DNA of 64,000 nucleotides from Solirubrobacterales bacterium (GCA_012718975.1 JAAYBF010000121.1:26534-90533), one strand, 5' to 3'. Counted from the stretch's first letter, positions 17,393 to 26,590 are shown. Notes: generated from the sequence alone by a model not told the origin. Numbers and translations: made by a program.

Positions 17393-18874
17393 ATGTCGGC
17401 GGCGGCAGCATCCGGGGAGGCGCCCGAGCCGGACCTGGTCGCGGACGAGGCGCGCCTGGCGCGCGCGGCGGCGGGTGGCGACGGCGGTGCGTTCGCGACC
17501 CTGTACGAGCGCTACGAGCGGCGCGCCTACAACCTCGCCTACCGGGTCTCGGGCTCCGAGGACGACGCGGCCGACGCGGTCCAGGACGCGTTCGTGAGCG
17601 TGTTGCGGCGGCTGCCCTCGTTGGAGGGCCGCGAGCTGGCGTTCGGCTCCTACCTGTTCACCGCGACCCGCAACGCCTGCTACGACCTGATGGCCAAGCG
17701 CAAGCGGGCGGAGCCGAGCGACGCGATCCCCGAGAGCGCGGCCCCGATCGGCGCGGCGGCCGGCGGCGGCTTCGGCCTCGATCCGGGCGACCCCGACGAG
17801 GATCCCGATCGCCGGCTGCTGCTGGAGAGCCAGCAGGAGGAGATCCGGGCGGCGAACGCGCGGCTGCCGGAGCGCCAGCGCGAGGTGCTGGCGCTGCGCG
17901 AGCTGGAGGAGCTCTCCTACGACGAGATCGCCGAGATCATGGGGATGAACCGCAACTCGGTCGCCCAGCTGATCTCGCGTGCCCGGATCAAGCTGCGCGA
18001 CGAGTTGCGCGGCACGGCGCTGGCGTCGGTCGCGGCCTCCTCGCCGGACTGCGAGCGGGCGCTGCCGCTGATCGCCCTGCGCGACGACGGCCAGCTCGCC
18101 GAGGGCGGCGAGGACGCCGCCTGGCTCGACGCCCACATGGGCGGCTGCCACACCTGCCGGCTGGGGATGGAGGCGATGCAGGAGGCGGGTACCTCCTACC
18201 GTGCCTGGGTCCCGCTGGCGGCGGCTCCGTTCCTGTTCCGCGACACGCTCGCCAAGGCGGCGGAGCTGACCGGCGCGGATTGGAGCGAGACGATCGCCGA
18301 GCGCGCCCCGCGTCACGATCCGACGGCCTTCCACCCGGGCATGCCGCCGCTGTACCGGACGGCGACGGCGGCGGCCGGCCGGCGGCGCCGGCGCGGGCTC
18401 TGGGTCGCGGGCGGCCTGGGGACCGCGGCGCTGCTGGCGCTGGTGGTCGGCATCGCGGCGGGTGGCGACTCCCCCACTCCCCGCCCGGCGGCCGAGACGG
18501 TCGACGCGCCGGCGCAGCAGCAGCCACCGCCGACGACCGCCGAGAAGCCCGACGAGCCGCGCAAGCGCGCCAAGCGGCGCAAGCCCGCCGCCGACCCCGA
18601 GCCCGCCCCGGCGGCCGCCGCGCCGACGCCGGAGCCGGAGCCTTCGGCCGCCGCGCCGGCGCCCGCCGCGCCGGGTCCGGCCCCCGAGCCGGCCCCCGCC
18701 CCCACGCCGAAGCCGACGCCGCGGCCGCAGAGCCCGCCGGCGCGAACGCCGCCGCCCCCCGCCCCCGACCCTGAGCCGCCGCCGGTGGTCGAGGAGCCGC
18801 CGGTGGTCGAGGAGCCGCCGCCGGCGCCGGAGCCGCCGCCGCGATCGCCGAACGACCCGCCGACGATCGACTGA
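17393..18874 (+). CDS. sigma-70 (ECF-type) factor fused to HxxxCxxC zinc-finger-like segment, TM helix and Pro-rich tail
   Basis: Sigma2 YERRAYNLAYRVSGSEDDAADAVQDAFVSVLRRL; sigma4 LPERQREVLALRELEELSYDEIAEIMGMNRNSVAQLISRARIKLR; HMGGCHTC; TM GLWVAGGLGTAALLALVVGIAAG; PPVVEEPPVVEEPP tail. Confidence 0.85.
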   Translation: MSAAAASGEAPEPDLVADEARLARAAAGGDGGAFATLYERYERRAYNLAYRVSGSEDDAADAVQDAFVSVLRRLPSLEGRELAFGSYLFTATRNACYDLMAKRKRAEPSDAIPESAAPIGAAAGGGFGLDPGDPDEDPDRRLLLESQQEEIRAANARLPERQREVLALRELEELSYDEIAEIMGMNRNSVAQLISRARIKLRDELRGTALASVAASSPDCERALPLIALRDDGQLAEGGEDAAWLDAHMGGCHTCRLGMEAMQEAGTSYRAWVPLAAAPFLFRDTLAKAAELTGADWSETIAERAPRHDPTAFHPGMPPLYRTATAAAGRRRRRGLWVAGGLGTAALLALVVGIAAGGDSPTPRPAAETVDAPAQQQPPPTTAEKPDEPRKRAKRRKPAADPEPAPAAAAPTPEPEPSAAAPAPAAPGPAPEPAPAPTPKPTPRPQSPPARTPPPPAPDPEPPPVVEEPPVVEEPPPAPEPPPRSPNDPPTID

Positions 18875-18877
18875 GCC

Positions 18878-19753
18878 TCAGTAGGCGATCGGGTCGAAGC
18901 CGCCCCAGCCGGACGGGTCGGCGGGCTTGCGCCCGGGACAGCGCTGGATGCCGGTCTCAAACGGCAGCCGGACCATCACCGACCCGGTGTTGTTGCGCTC
19001 GTTGGACTCGTAGATCCCGTCGCGCGGGTCGGCGGTGTGGACGAGGTCGAAGCAGCCGCGCAGGCCGGTCACGTCGATCCACTGCTCGTGGTAGCCGGGC
19101 GGGTAGACGTCCGACCAGCCGACCGAGGTCCCGAGCACGACCCGCTGCCGTGACGGCGACTGGTTGCAGGCCGGGTAGACGAACCGCCGCGGCGAGCGCG
19201 GCAGCCGCGGCCGGCTGTGGTCGAGGTCGCGCAGGCAGTAGCTGACCTTCGGCCCGCGGCGGACCCTCTTGCGCCGCTCGCCGCGACGGTCGAGCCGCCA
19301 GAGCTCGAAGCGCGCCGCCCACTGGAACTTCCAGTAGGCGCCCTGGCCGGGGATCGCCTTGAACAGCAGCCGCGCGCCGGTGTCGATCCAGAGCCGCCCG
19401 CCGCCGCGGCGGTGGATCCGCTGGCGGGCGCGCATCCCGCGCGGGCGGTCGCGCACGCCGAGCAGCTCGGCGGGCCCGCGGCCGATGCTGTCGATCGAGT
19501 TGCCGGCGCGCAGCACCACTCGGCCGGGGCGCACGAACGGGTCGGTCACCAGGCCGAACGGGGGCTTCATCCGCAGGTCCGGACAGAGCAGCTTGGCCCG
19601 CTGCTCGCGGTCGAGGCACGGGTTGGGCGGCTTGCCGGCCCGCTCGCGGCGGTCCTGCGCGGAGGCGGCGGGGGCGGCGAGCGCCGCGGCGGCCGCGACG
19701 GCGACCAGCAGCAGCGCGGCCACCGTCCGGGGTGCGGGGAGGAAACGGGGCAA
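18878..19753 (-). CDS. lysyl oxidase family secreted protein
   Basis: GTSVGWSDVYPPGYHEQWIDVTGL..CFDLVHTADP...IYESNERNNTGSV signature. Confidence 0.8.
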   Translation of the reverse strand: MPRFLPAPRTVAALLLVAVAAAAALAAPAASAQDRRERAGKPPNPCLDREQRAKLLCPDLRMKPPFGLVTDPFVRPGRVVLRAGNSIDSIGRGPAELLGVRDRPRGMRARQRIHRRGGGRLWIDTGARLLFKAIPGQGAYWKFQWAARFELWRLDRRGERRKRVRRGPKVSYCLRDLDHSRPRLPRSPRRFVYPACNQSPSRQRVVLGTSVGWSDVYPPGYHEQWIDVTGLRGCFDLVHTADPRDGIYESNERNNTGSVMVRLPFETGIQRCPGRKPADPSGWGGFDPIAY

Positions 19754-19792
19754 GACGTCTGTTGTAGCGGACCGCGCCGCCGGAGCGTCCGG

Positions 19793-20941
19793 TCAGCGGA
19801 CGCAGGGGCCCGTGTCGACGGGGCCGGACGCCCGCTGCAGCGCCGCGGCGACGACCGCGTTGGGGACCCCGAACCCGGAGGGGCGCGCGCTCTCGCTCGC
19901 CGAGGCGAAGACGGTCGCCAGCACCCGCCCGTCGCCGTCGACGACCGGCCCGCCGGAGTTGCCGGAGCGCACCAGCGCGCGGAAGGAGACGATCTCCCGC
20001 TCGACCGGCCCGCGGCCGTAGGCGTCCTGGCTGATGGCGGAGCGGGTCGCGCCGATCCGCGCGGGGCGGACGTCGAAGGGACCGTTCTCGGGGAAGCCGA
20101 GCACCGCCCCGGCGGTGCCCGAGCCGGGGTCGGCGACCAGCTCGAGCGCCGCGACGCCGCGCGCGTCGGGTACGGCGAGCAGCGCGAGGTCGTTGCCGAC
20201 GTCGAACCAGACCGCCTCGGCGTCCAGCTCGCCGCCGTCGCCGCCGACGTCGACGGTCGTGTCGTCCTGCCCGGCGACGACGTGCGCGTTGGTGACGACG
20301 ATCCCGTCGGCGACGACCCAACCGGTGCCCTGGACGCCGAGGCCGCAGGCGGTGCCGAGCACCCGCACGACGCTCTCGCCGGCGCGGCGGACCTCGGGGT
20401 CCCGGGCGACGGCCGAGTCGGGCGGGGCGACGTCGGCGCCGGGACCGTCGATCCGCGGGAACGGGTCGAAGCGGGCGAGCGTCCGCAGCAGCGGCCCCGA
20501 CGGCGGCAGGACCGCGTTGAGCTCGCGCAGGATCAGCGAGCGCTGGATCGGCTCGCGCAGCTCGCGCGCGCCGGGGGTGTGCAGCGCGACGGCGCCGACG
20601 ATCCAGGCGAGGCCGAGCGCGAGCGCCGCCGCGAGCAGCGCCCCGCCGATCCCGTCGATGACCCCGAGCGTCTCGCCGAACCGGCGCCGCAGCCGCCAGC
20701 CGAGCACCTCCGCGAGCGAGGCGACAAGCGCCCCCAGGAACAGCGCGGCGATCAACGCGACCAGCGGCGCCCAGGGCGATTGCGACCCCTCCGAGAGCAG
20801 CGTCGGAGCAAGACGCGCGCCGGCGAAGGCCCCCGCCGCGAAGCCCGCCAGGGTGAGCGCGCCGACGACGAGTCCGCGCCGGAAGCCGATCGCGAGCGCG
20901 ATGCCGGCGACGGCGACGATCACCCAGTCGAGCGGAGTCAT
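19793..20941 (-). CDS. MarP-type membrane serine protease (CvpA-like TM domain + trypsin-like domain)
   Basis: MTPLDWVIVAVAGIALAIGFRRGLVVGAL; NAHVVAG; NDLALLAV; GNSGGPVV catalytic motifs. Confidence 0.88.
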   Translation of the reverse strand: MTPLDWVIVAVAGIALAIGFRRGLVVGALTLAGFAAGAFAGARLAPTLLSEGSQSPWAPLVALIAALFLGALVASLAEVLGWRLRRRFGETLGVIDGIGGALLAAALALGLAWIVGAVALHTPGARELREPIQRSLILRELNAVLPPSGPLLRTLARFDPFPRIDGPGADVAPPDSAVARDPEVRRAGESVVRVLGTACGLGVQGTGWVVADGIVVTNAHVVAGQDDTTVDVGGDGGELDAEAVWFDVGNDLALLAVPDARGVAALELVADPGSGTAGAVLGFPENGPFDVRPARIGATRSAISQDAYGRGPVEREIVSFRALVRSGNSGGPVVDGDGRVLATVFASASESARPSGFGVPNAVVAAALQRASGPVDTGPCVR

Positions 20942-20970
20942 GGGCGCTTGACGGTAGCCTCCCCTCTACG

Positions 20971-22668
20971 GTGGCGCGTGAGATGACCCTGGAGCGGAGG
21001 CGGCGCCTGACGCGCCGCGCCCTGCCCGCCGCCGGGGCGGTCGCCGCCGTCGCGTTCTTCGCCGGCCTGGCGGTCGGCGGCGGCGGCGAGTCCGAGGCGG
21101 CGCGCGTCGCGCGCGACTTCTCCGCCGCCTGGGTCCGCGGCGACTACGGCGCGATGCACGGGATGCTGACCCCGCAGACGCGTGCGGCCGTCACCGCGGA
21201 GCAGTTCGCCGACAGCTATCGCGGCGCGGCCGAGACGGCCACCCAGCGGCGGATGGCGGTCGCGGCGCCCCAGACCGACGGCGACCGTGCGCTGATCGCG
21301 GTCGACGTCGAGACGGCGGTCTTCGGGCCGGTCGCGGGCCAGGTCGCCTTCGCGGTGCTGGAGGACGGCATCGACTGGCGCCCGCATCTCGTCTTCCCCG
21401 GGCTGCGTCCCGGCGAGTCGCTCGACCGCCGGACCGAGGCCCCGGAGCGCGCGCCGCTGCTCGCGGCCGACGGCCAGACGATCGCCGAGGGCCCGGCCGA
21501 CGCGCGCGTCCAGCCGCTGACCGCGACCGCGTCGATCGCCGGCACGCTCGCCGCGAGCGACGACGCGGCGGTCCGCGAGTCGCTCTACGCGCGTGGCTTC
21601 CCGGAGGACACGCCGGTCGGGTCCAACGGTCTGGAGCGGGTCTTCGAGGAGCAGCTCGCGGGCCGGCCGGGCGGCGAGCTGCTCGCGGGGTCGCGCGTGC
21701 TGGCCTCGAGCGAGCCGCGGCCGGCGGCGCCGGTGGAGACGACGATCGTGCCGTCGGTGCAGGAGGCGGCCGATGTCGGCCTCGCCGGCCGGCTCGGCGG
21801 GGTCGCGGCGATGGACCCGCGCAGCGGCGAGATCCTCGCGCTGGCGGGGATCGCCTTCTCCGCCCCCCAGCCGCCCGGCTCGACGTTCAAGATCGTGACG
21901 ACCGCCGCCGCGCTCGAGGACGGCAAGGTGAAGATGTCCGACGAGTACCCGATCGAGACGGCGGCGACGATCGACGGGGTCGAGCTCGAGAACGCCAACG
22001 GCGAGTACTGCGGCGGCACGCTCGCCGAGGCGTTCGCGCACTCCTGCAACTCGGTGTTCGCCCCGATGGGGGTCGAGGTCGGGGCCGAGCGGCTGGTCGA
22101 GGAGGCCGAGCAGTTCGGCTGGAACGCCGATCCGGGGATCCCCGGCGCCGCCGAGAGCACGATCCCGCCGGCGAGCGAGATCACCTCGCCGCTGGAGGTG
22201 GGCTCGACCGCGATCGGCCAGTACAAGACGCTCGCGACGACGCTGGAGATGGCGACGGTCGCCCAGACGATCGCCAACGGCGGCGTGCGGCTGCCGGCGA
22301 CGCTCGCCCCGCGCCGGGGCCGCGGTGACGGGGTCCGGGCGGTATCGCCGAAGGTCGCCCGCCAGATCACCGAGCTGATGACCGGCGTCGTCGCCTACGG
22401 CACCGGCACCCTGGCCGCCGTCGAGGGCGTCGAGGTGGCGGGCAAGACCGGCACCGCCGAGCTGGGCGACACCCGCGGCGACGACCCCGAGGCCGCCGCC
22501 CGCGACGGCGACCCGTCGAACACCGACGCCTGGTTCACAGCCTTCGCCCCCGCCGACGACCCGCGCGTCGTGGTCAGCGTGATGCTCGTCCGCAACGGCT
22601 CCGGCGGCGCGACCGCCGCCCCAGCCGCCCAGGGCGTCCTCGTCGCCGGGCTCAAGCGCGAGAGCTGA
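20971..22668 (+). CDS. penicillin-binding protein (transpeptidase) with NTF2-like N-terminal domain
   Basis: GSTFKIVT (SxxK), SCNS (SxN), AGKTGTAEL (KTG); start could be ATG 20983. Confidence 0.85.
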   Translation: MAREMTLERRRRLTRRALPAAGAVAAVAFFAGLAVGGGGESEAARVARDFSAAWVRGDYGAMHGMLTPQTRAAVTAEQFADSYRGAAETATQRRMAVAAPQTDGDRALIAVDVETAVFGPVAGQVAFAVLEDGIDWRPHLVFPGLRPGESLDRRTEAPERAPLLAADGQTIAEGPADARVQPLTATASIAGTLAASDDAAVRESLYARGFPEDTPVGSNGLERVFEEQLAGRPGGELLAGSRVLASSEPRPAAPVETTIVPSVQEAADVGLAGRLGGVAAMDPRSGEILALAGIAFSAPQPPGSTFKIVTTAAALEDGKVKMSDEYPIETAATIDGVELENANGEYCGGTLAEAFAHSCNSVFAPMGVEVGAERLVEEAEQFGWNADPGIPGAAESTIPPASEITSPLEVGSTAIGQYKTLATTLEMATVAQTIANGGVRLPATLAPRRGRGDGVRAVSPKVARQITELMTGVVAYGTGTLAAVEGVEVAGKTGTAELGDTRGDDPEAAARDGDPSNTDAWFTAFAPADDPRVVVSVMLVRNGSGGATAAPAAQGVLVAGLKRES

Positions 22669-22677
22669 GGCGCGCTA

Positions 22678-22757
22678 GGGGCCGCCTGGCGGCGTCCTCG
22701 GCCCCCTCACGTGCCAGAGGCACGCCACGGGGGCCTGCGTCCTTGCCAGCCGGCCCC
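22678..22757 (+). ncRNA. composite hairpin element, copy 2 (candidate structured 3'UTR RNA/terminator)
   Basis: 12-bp outer stem with single C.C mismatch, internal loop with GCGTCCT on both strands, 7-bp middle and 6-bp apical stems; begins 9 nt after the PBP stop. Confidence 0.65.
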
Positions 22758-22789
22758 TTTCGCACCTCAGGGACTGGGCGGCAAGTGGA

Positions 22790-23362
22790 CTACAAGTCCA
22801 GGAAGAAGGACTTCGTCTCAGCCGGATGGTCGTCCGTGCCGGGGCTCGTGACCTCGAGGACCAGCGGGCGGTTCTCGGTGTTCTCGAGCGGGAAGTCGAA
22901 GAGCAGCATCGAGCCGGCGGTCGGGCCCTGCTGGGCGACGCTGCCGTCCTGGGGGATGCACTCGCCGGGGGTCAGCTCGCGCTGGTTGTAGGCGAAGGCG
23001 TTCTCCTCGGGGAGCTCGATCGGCTCGAACTCCTCGCCCTGGTTGTCGGTGACGACGAAGTCGGCGGCGCTGAGGATGGTCTCGTCCTCGGTCGGGTTGC
23101 AGACCAGGATGAAGACGCCGTAGAGCGTGTTGCCCGGCTCGGCGGGCGGACCCTCGTAGTAGGCCTTGTCGGGCGTGATCGCGAGGTTGAGCTGGCGGGT
23201 GATGAAGACGTTGTAGTTGAGGCCGCCGATCTCGATCGAGAGTCCCTCGCGGGCTGGCTCCTCGACGCCGAGGTCGTGGTGGTCGGAGCCGCAGGCGGTG
23301 AGAGTCGCGGCGAGGGTGAGCGCGAGCGCGCAGGCGGCGAGTGTGCGGTTGCGGAGGGCCAT
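22790..23362 (-). CDS. lipoprotein, hypothetical
   Basis: MALRNRTLAACALALTLAATLTACGSDH lipobox; DUF4352-like beta-rich body. Confidence 0.8.
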   Translation of the reverse strand: MALRNRTLAACALALTLAATLTACGSDHHDLGVEEPAREGLSIEIGGLNYNVFITRQLNLAITPDKAYYEGPPAEPGNTLYGVFILVCNPTEDETILSAADFVVTDNQGEEFEPIELPEENAFAYNQRELTPGECIPQDGSVAQQGPTAGSMLLFDFPLENTENRPLVLEVTSPGTDDHPAETKSFFLDL

Positions 23363-23376
23363 GAGCGGCGGGCAGT

Positions 23377-23937
23377 CTACCGGTCGGCGACCGCGAGGCT
23401 GTCTCGCGGCTCGATGTGAGCTCCGAAGCGTGGTGCCTTGCCGGGGTCGTAGCCGGCGACGGTGGCGCCCTGGACGTCGGCGGCGCGGCCCTCCTCGAAG
23501 AGGTCGCGCAGCCGTCGCAGCGCCTTGGCGGAGCGGCGGCGGATCGAGCCGCTGGCGCCGAAGTGCTTGATCTTGTCGACGAAGTGGCGCTGCTCGGCGT
23601 AGACGGTCAGCTCGACGCGGGTGGTGCCGGCGGCCTCGGGGACGAAGTCGTAGACGGCGACCAGGCGCGAGCGGCCGAGGCGGCCGATCGGCCCCTCCTC
23701 GACGATCCTGCGCGGGCGGTCGCAGACGCGGATGTCGATCTCGGCCCACTCCCTGGCCAGCGGCAGCCGCAGCTGGAAGCGGGCGGCGGCGCCGAGCCCG
23801 ACCGGGTTGGCGCGCGCGAGCCGGTAGTGGCGCTGGTAGTGGTCGCAGTAGGAGGGCCGCTTCGAGAGGTCGGCGACGAAGTCGAAGATCTCCTCGCGCG
23901 GGGCGGATATCACCGTCTTGACCGTGACCTGGCGCAT
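23377..23937 (-). CDS. SRPBCC/START-like cyclase family protein
   Basis: MRQVTVKTVISAPREEIFDFVADLSKRPSYCDHY. Confidence 0.8.
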   Translation of the reverse strand: MRQVTVKTVISAPREEIFDFVADLSKRPSYCDHYQRHYRLARANPVGLGAAARFQLRLPLAREWAEIDIRVCDRPRRIVEEGPIGRLGRSRLVAVYDFVPEAAGTTRVELTVYAEQRHFVDKIKHFGASGSIRRRSAKALRRLRDLFEEGRAADVQGATVAGYDPGKAPRFGAHIEPRDSLAVADR

Positions 23938-23950
23938 CGGGAGCTGGAGT

Positions 23951-24577
23951 CTACGGGCAAGCGGCGCCGGAGCGCCCGGCGGGGCCGGGGGCGGCGGCGC
24001 CGAACAGGCGCGGCACGCTGACGGCGAGCTGGCGCCCCGCGTCGGGCCGGGCGAGCCGGCCGGCCGCCACCTCGTCGGCGGCGGCGTGCATGAGGCCGAC
24101 GAAGGCGGCGGCGAGCCAGCCGGGGGCGCTGTCGGCGGCGAACGCGCCGCTGTCCTGGCCGCGCCGCGCCAGCGCTTCGATCCGGGCTCGTATGGGCGCA
24201 TGGAGGGCATGGACGTCGCCGCGGTCGGGGTAGGCGGCCGCGAGCGCGCCGAGCACCTCGGCGTGGCGGACGACGGCGGACCACCACGCGTCGGTGAGGC
24301 GCGCGAGCGCCTCGGCGGGCGGGCCGCGCTCGGGGTCGGACCCGTCGATCGCGGCGAGGGTCTCGGCGAGGGCGCGTTCGGCGACCGCCTCGAGCAGCGC
24401 CTCGCGCGAGGCGAAGTGGCCGTAGACGGTCTGGCGCGAGACCCCGGCGGCCGCGGCTACCTGCGACATGCTGGCGTCGGGCCGGGAGGCGAGCAGGTCG
24501 ATCGCGGCGTCGAGGATGCGCGCCACGTTGCGCTCTGCGTCGGCGCGGCGGCGCGGTCTCGCGGTCGGGCTCGACAT
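23951..24577 (-). CDS. TetR family transcriptional regulator
   Basis: ILDAAIDLLASRPDASMSQVAAAAGVSRQTVYGHFASREALLEAV HTH. Confidence 0.92.
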   Translation of the reverse strand: MSSPTARPRRRADAERNVARILDAAIDLLASRPDASMSQVAAAAGVSRQTVYGHFASREALLEAVAERALAETLAAIDGSDPERGPPAEALARLTDAWWSAVVRHAEVLGALAAAYPDRGDVHALHAPIRARIEALARRGQDSGAFAADSAPGWLAAAFVGLMHAAADEVAAGRLARPDAGRQLAVSVPRLFGAAAPGPAGRSGAACP

Positions 24578-24603
24578 CGTCGGCAAGCTAGCTGGCGGAG
24601 CGG

Positions 24604-26040
24604 TCAGTGGTGCGCCATGGCGGGGGCGGTGCCGGGTGCGACGTCGCCGCTGCGCAGCGCCACCAGCGCCAGCGCGGCGGCGCCGAAGGCGATCGCGGCG
24701 GCGGCCGTGAACGCGTCGCCGAAGGCCGCCGTCGCGACGGCGGGATCGAGCGCGCTCGCGGTGTCCAGGGTCGCCGCGCCGATGCCGGCGACGGCGATCG
24801 TCGAGAGCACGGGCAGGACGATCGCCGCCCCGAGCTCGTGCGCGGTCGTGACGAGGCCCGAGACGAGGCCGGCCTCCCGCTCGCCGACGCCGGCGAGCGC
24901 GGTGATGAAGATGCCCGCGGCGGCGAGGCCGATGCCGGCGTCGAGCACGAGCAGGCCGGGCAGCACGTCGGACAGGTAGGCCCCGTCGGCGTCGATGCGG
25001 CTGAGCAGCAGCGCACCGGTCCCGCCGAGCGCCATGCCGGCCACGAGCACGGGCTTGGCGCCGTGGCGGCCGACGAGGTGGCCGCCGGCGTGCGCGGTGG
25101 CGACGAGGACCAGTGCGCCGGGCAGGAACTGGAGTCCGGTCTCGAGCGCCGTGTGGCCGAGGACCTGCTGGAGGTAGAGGGTGAGGAAGAAGAAGGCCGA
25201 GAGCACGGTTCCCATCCCGGCGACCATCAGCACGACCGCGACGACCGTCGGCCGGCGGCGGAACACGCCGAGCTGGACGAGCGGGCGCGCGACGTTGGCC
25301 TCGACGGCGACGAAGGCGGCCAGGCCGGCGCCGGCCGCCACGAGGAGGCCTACGGTCTGGGTCGACCCCCAGCCGGCCGCGGGCGCCTCGACGAGCGCGT
25401 AGATCAGCGTCGCGAGGCTGGCGGTGACGAGTGCCGCGCCGGCGAGGTCGACCCCGCGCTCGCGCGTCGTGGGGCGGGCGGCGGGCAGCAGTCGCGGGGC
25501 GGCGAGCGCCGCGGCGATCCCGACCGGGACGTTGATCAGGAAGACCGCGGGCCAGTCGAGGGTCTCGGTGATCACGCCGCCGGCCAGCACGCCGAACGCC
25601 CCGCCGCTGGCGGCGACGGCTGCCCAGGCGGCGAGCGCGCGGCGGCGGTCCGGGCCGTCGGGGAAGATCGTCGTGACGAGGGAGAGCGCGGCCGGCGAAA
25701 GCAGAGCCGCCCCGACCCCCTGGGCCGCGCGGGCGGCGAGCAGGGTCGTGCTCGACTCGGCGAGCGCAGCCGCGAGCGAGGCGGCGGTGAAGACGGCTAG
25801 GCCGGCCAGGAAGACGCTGCGGCGGCCGAGCAGGTCGGCGGCCCGACCGCCGAGCAGCAGCAGGCCGCCGAAGGCGACGGTGTAGGCGGTGATGACCCAT
25901 TGCAGGTCCTCGACGGCGATCCCGAGGTCGGCCTGGATCGTGGGGAGCGCGACGTTGACGACGGTGATGTCCAGGATCACCATGAACTGGGCGGTGCAGA
26001 GCAGGATCAGAGCGGGCATCAGGGCCTCCGCGGACGACAA
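24604..26040 (-). CDS. MFS transporter, DHA2-like drug efflux
   Basis: FMVILDITVVNVALPTIQADLG; ~14 TM; LGRRSVFLAG motif. Confidence 0.92.
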   Translation of the reverse strand: MSSAEALMPALILLCTAQFMVILDITVVNVALPTIQADLGIAVEDLQWVITAYTVAFGGLLLLGGRAADLLGRRSVFLAGLAVFTAASLAAALAESSTTLLAARAAQGVGAALLSPAALSLVTTIFPDGPDRRRALAAWAAVAASGGAFGVLAGGVITETLDWPAVFLINVPVGIAAALAAPRLLPAARPTTRERGVDLAGAALVTASLATLIYALVEAPAAGWGSTQTVGLLVAAGAGLAAFVAVEANVARPLVQLGVFRRRPTVVAVVLMVAGMGTVLSAFFFLTLYLQQVLGHTALETGLQFLPGALVLVATAHAGGHLVGRHGAKPVLVAGMALGGTGALLLSRIDADGAYLSDVLPGLLVLDAGIGLAAAGIFITALAGVGEREAGLVSGLVTTAHELGAAIVLPVLSTIAVAGIGAATLDTASALDPAVATAAFGDAFTAAAAIAFGAAALALVALRSGDVAPGTAPAMAHH

Positions 26041-26057
26041 CCTTTACAAGTCAGTCC

Positions 26058-26086
26058 ACCTTACTCAAGGTTGACATGCCTGTCAA
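26058..26086 (-). promoter_or_regulatory. MFS promoter with overlapping TetR-type operator
   Basis: Minus strand TTGACA-N17-TAAGGT; inverted repeat TTGACA-TGCC-TGTCAA at 26071-26086 covers the -35. Confidence 0.65.
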
Positions 26087-26185
26087 GTTTGTTCGGACAC
26101 GGCCGTCGCGCCCCGCGCGCCGAGGCATCCTCGACCTCCGGGTCGTAGACCGCCGTCGGGGGCGACACCTACCTAGAGGCGGCGA

Positions 26186-26590
26186 CTAGCTGGGAGCGGT
26201 GGCGAGCTGACCGGTGAGGCCGAGCATGTCCACCTCGTCCCAGGCGGCGGCGATCTCGCCGCCGGCGATCCGCAGGATCGCGGTCGAGGTGAACTCGACG
26301 CGGCGCCCGGTCGGCTCGAAGCCGGCGAAGGGTCCGTCGTGGGTGCCGGTCCAGCGCTGGTGGGCGGCGACGAGGTCGTCCTCGGCGAGGATCGTCAGTA
26401 CCTCGTTGCGCAGGTCGGAGAAGCCGGCGAGGAACGCCTCGACAGCGGCGCGCTGACCGGCGCGGCCGCGCGGCTCGTCGTCGTGGGTGAAGTCCTCGGC
26501 GAGCAGCCGGTCGACGGCGCCGAGGTCGCGCGCGTTGATCGCCTCGGCGTAGAAGCGCCGAACGAGGTCCTTGTTGGCCTGAAGCGTCAA
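26186..26590 (-). CDS. SnoaL-like ester cyclase/nuclear transport factor 2-like protein
   Basis: NKDLVRRFYAEAINARDLGAVDRLLAEDFTHDD; TTG start overlaps upstream stop (TTGA). Confidence 0.75.
   Translation of the reverse strand: MTLQANKDLVRRFYAEAINARDLGAVDRLLAEDFTHDDEPRGRAGQRAAVEAFLAGFSDLRNEVLTILAEDDLVAAHQRWTGTHDGPFAGFEPTGRRVEFTSTAILRIAGGEIAAAWDEVDMLGLTGQLATAPS

Noticed and set aside
18778-18833. Tandem DNA repeat GGTGGTCGAGGAGCCGCC
   Set aside because: Coding low-complexity PPVVEE repeats in the Pro-rich sigma-factor tail; not an independent element.
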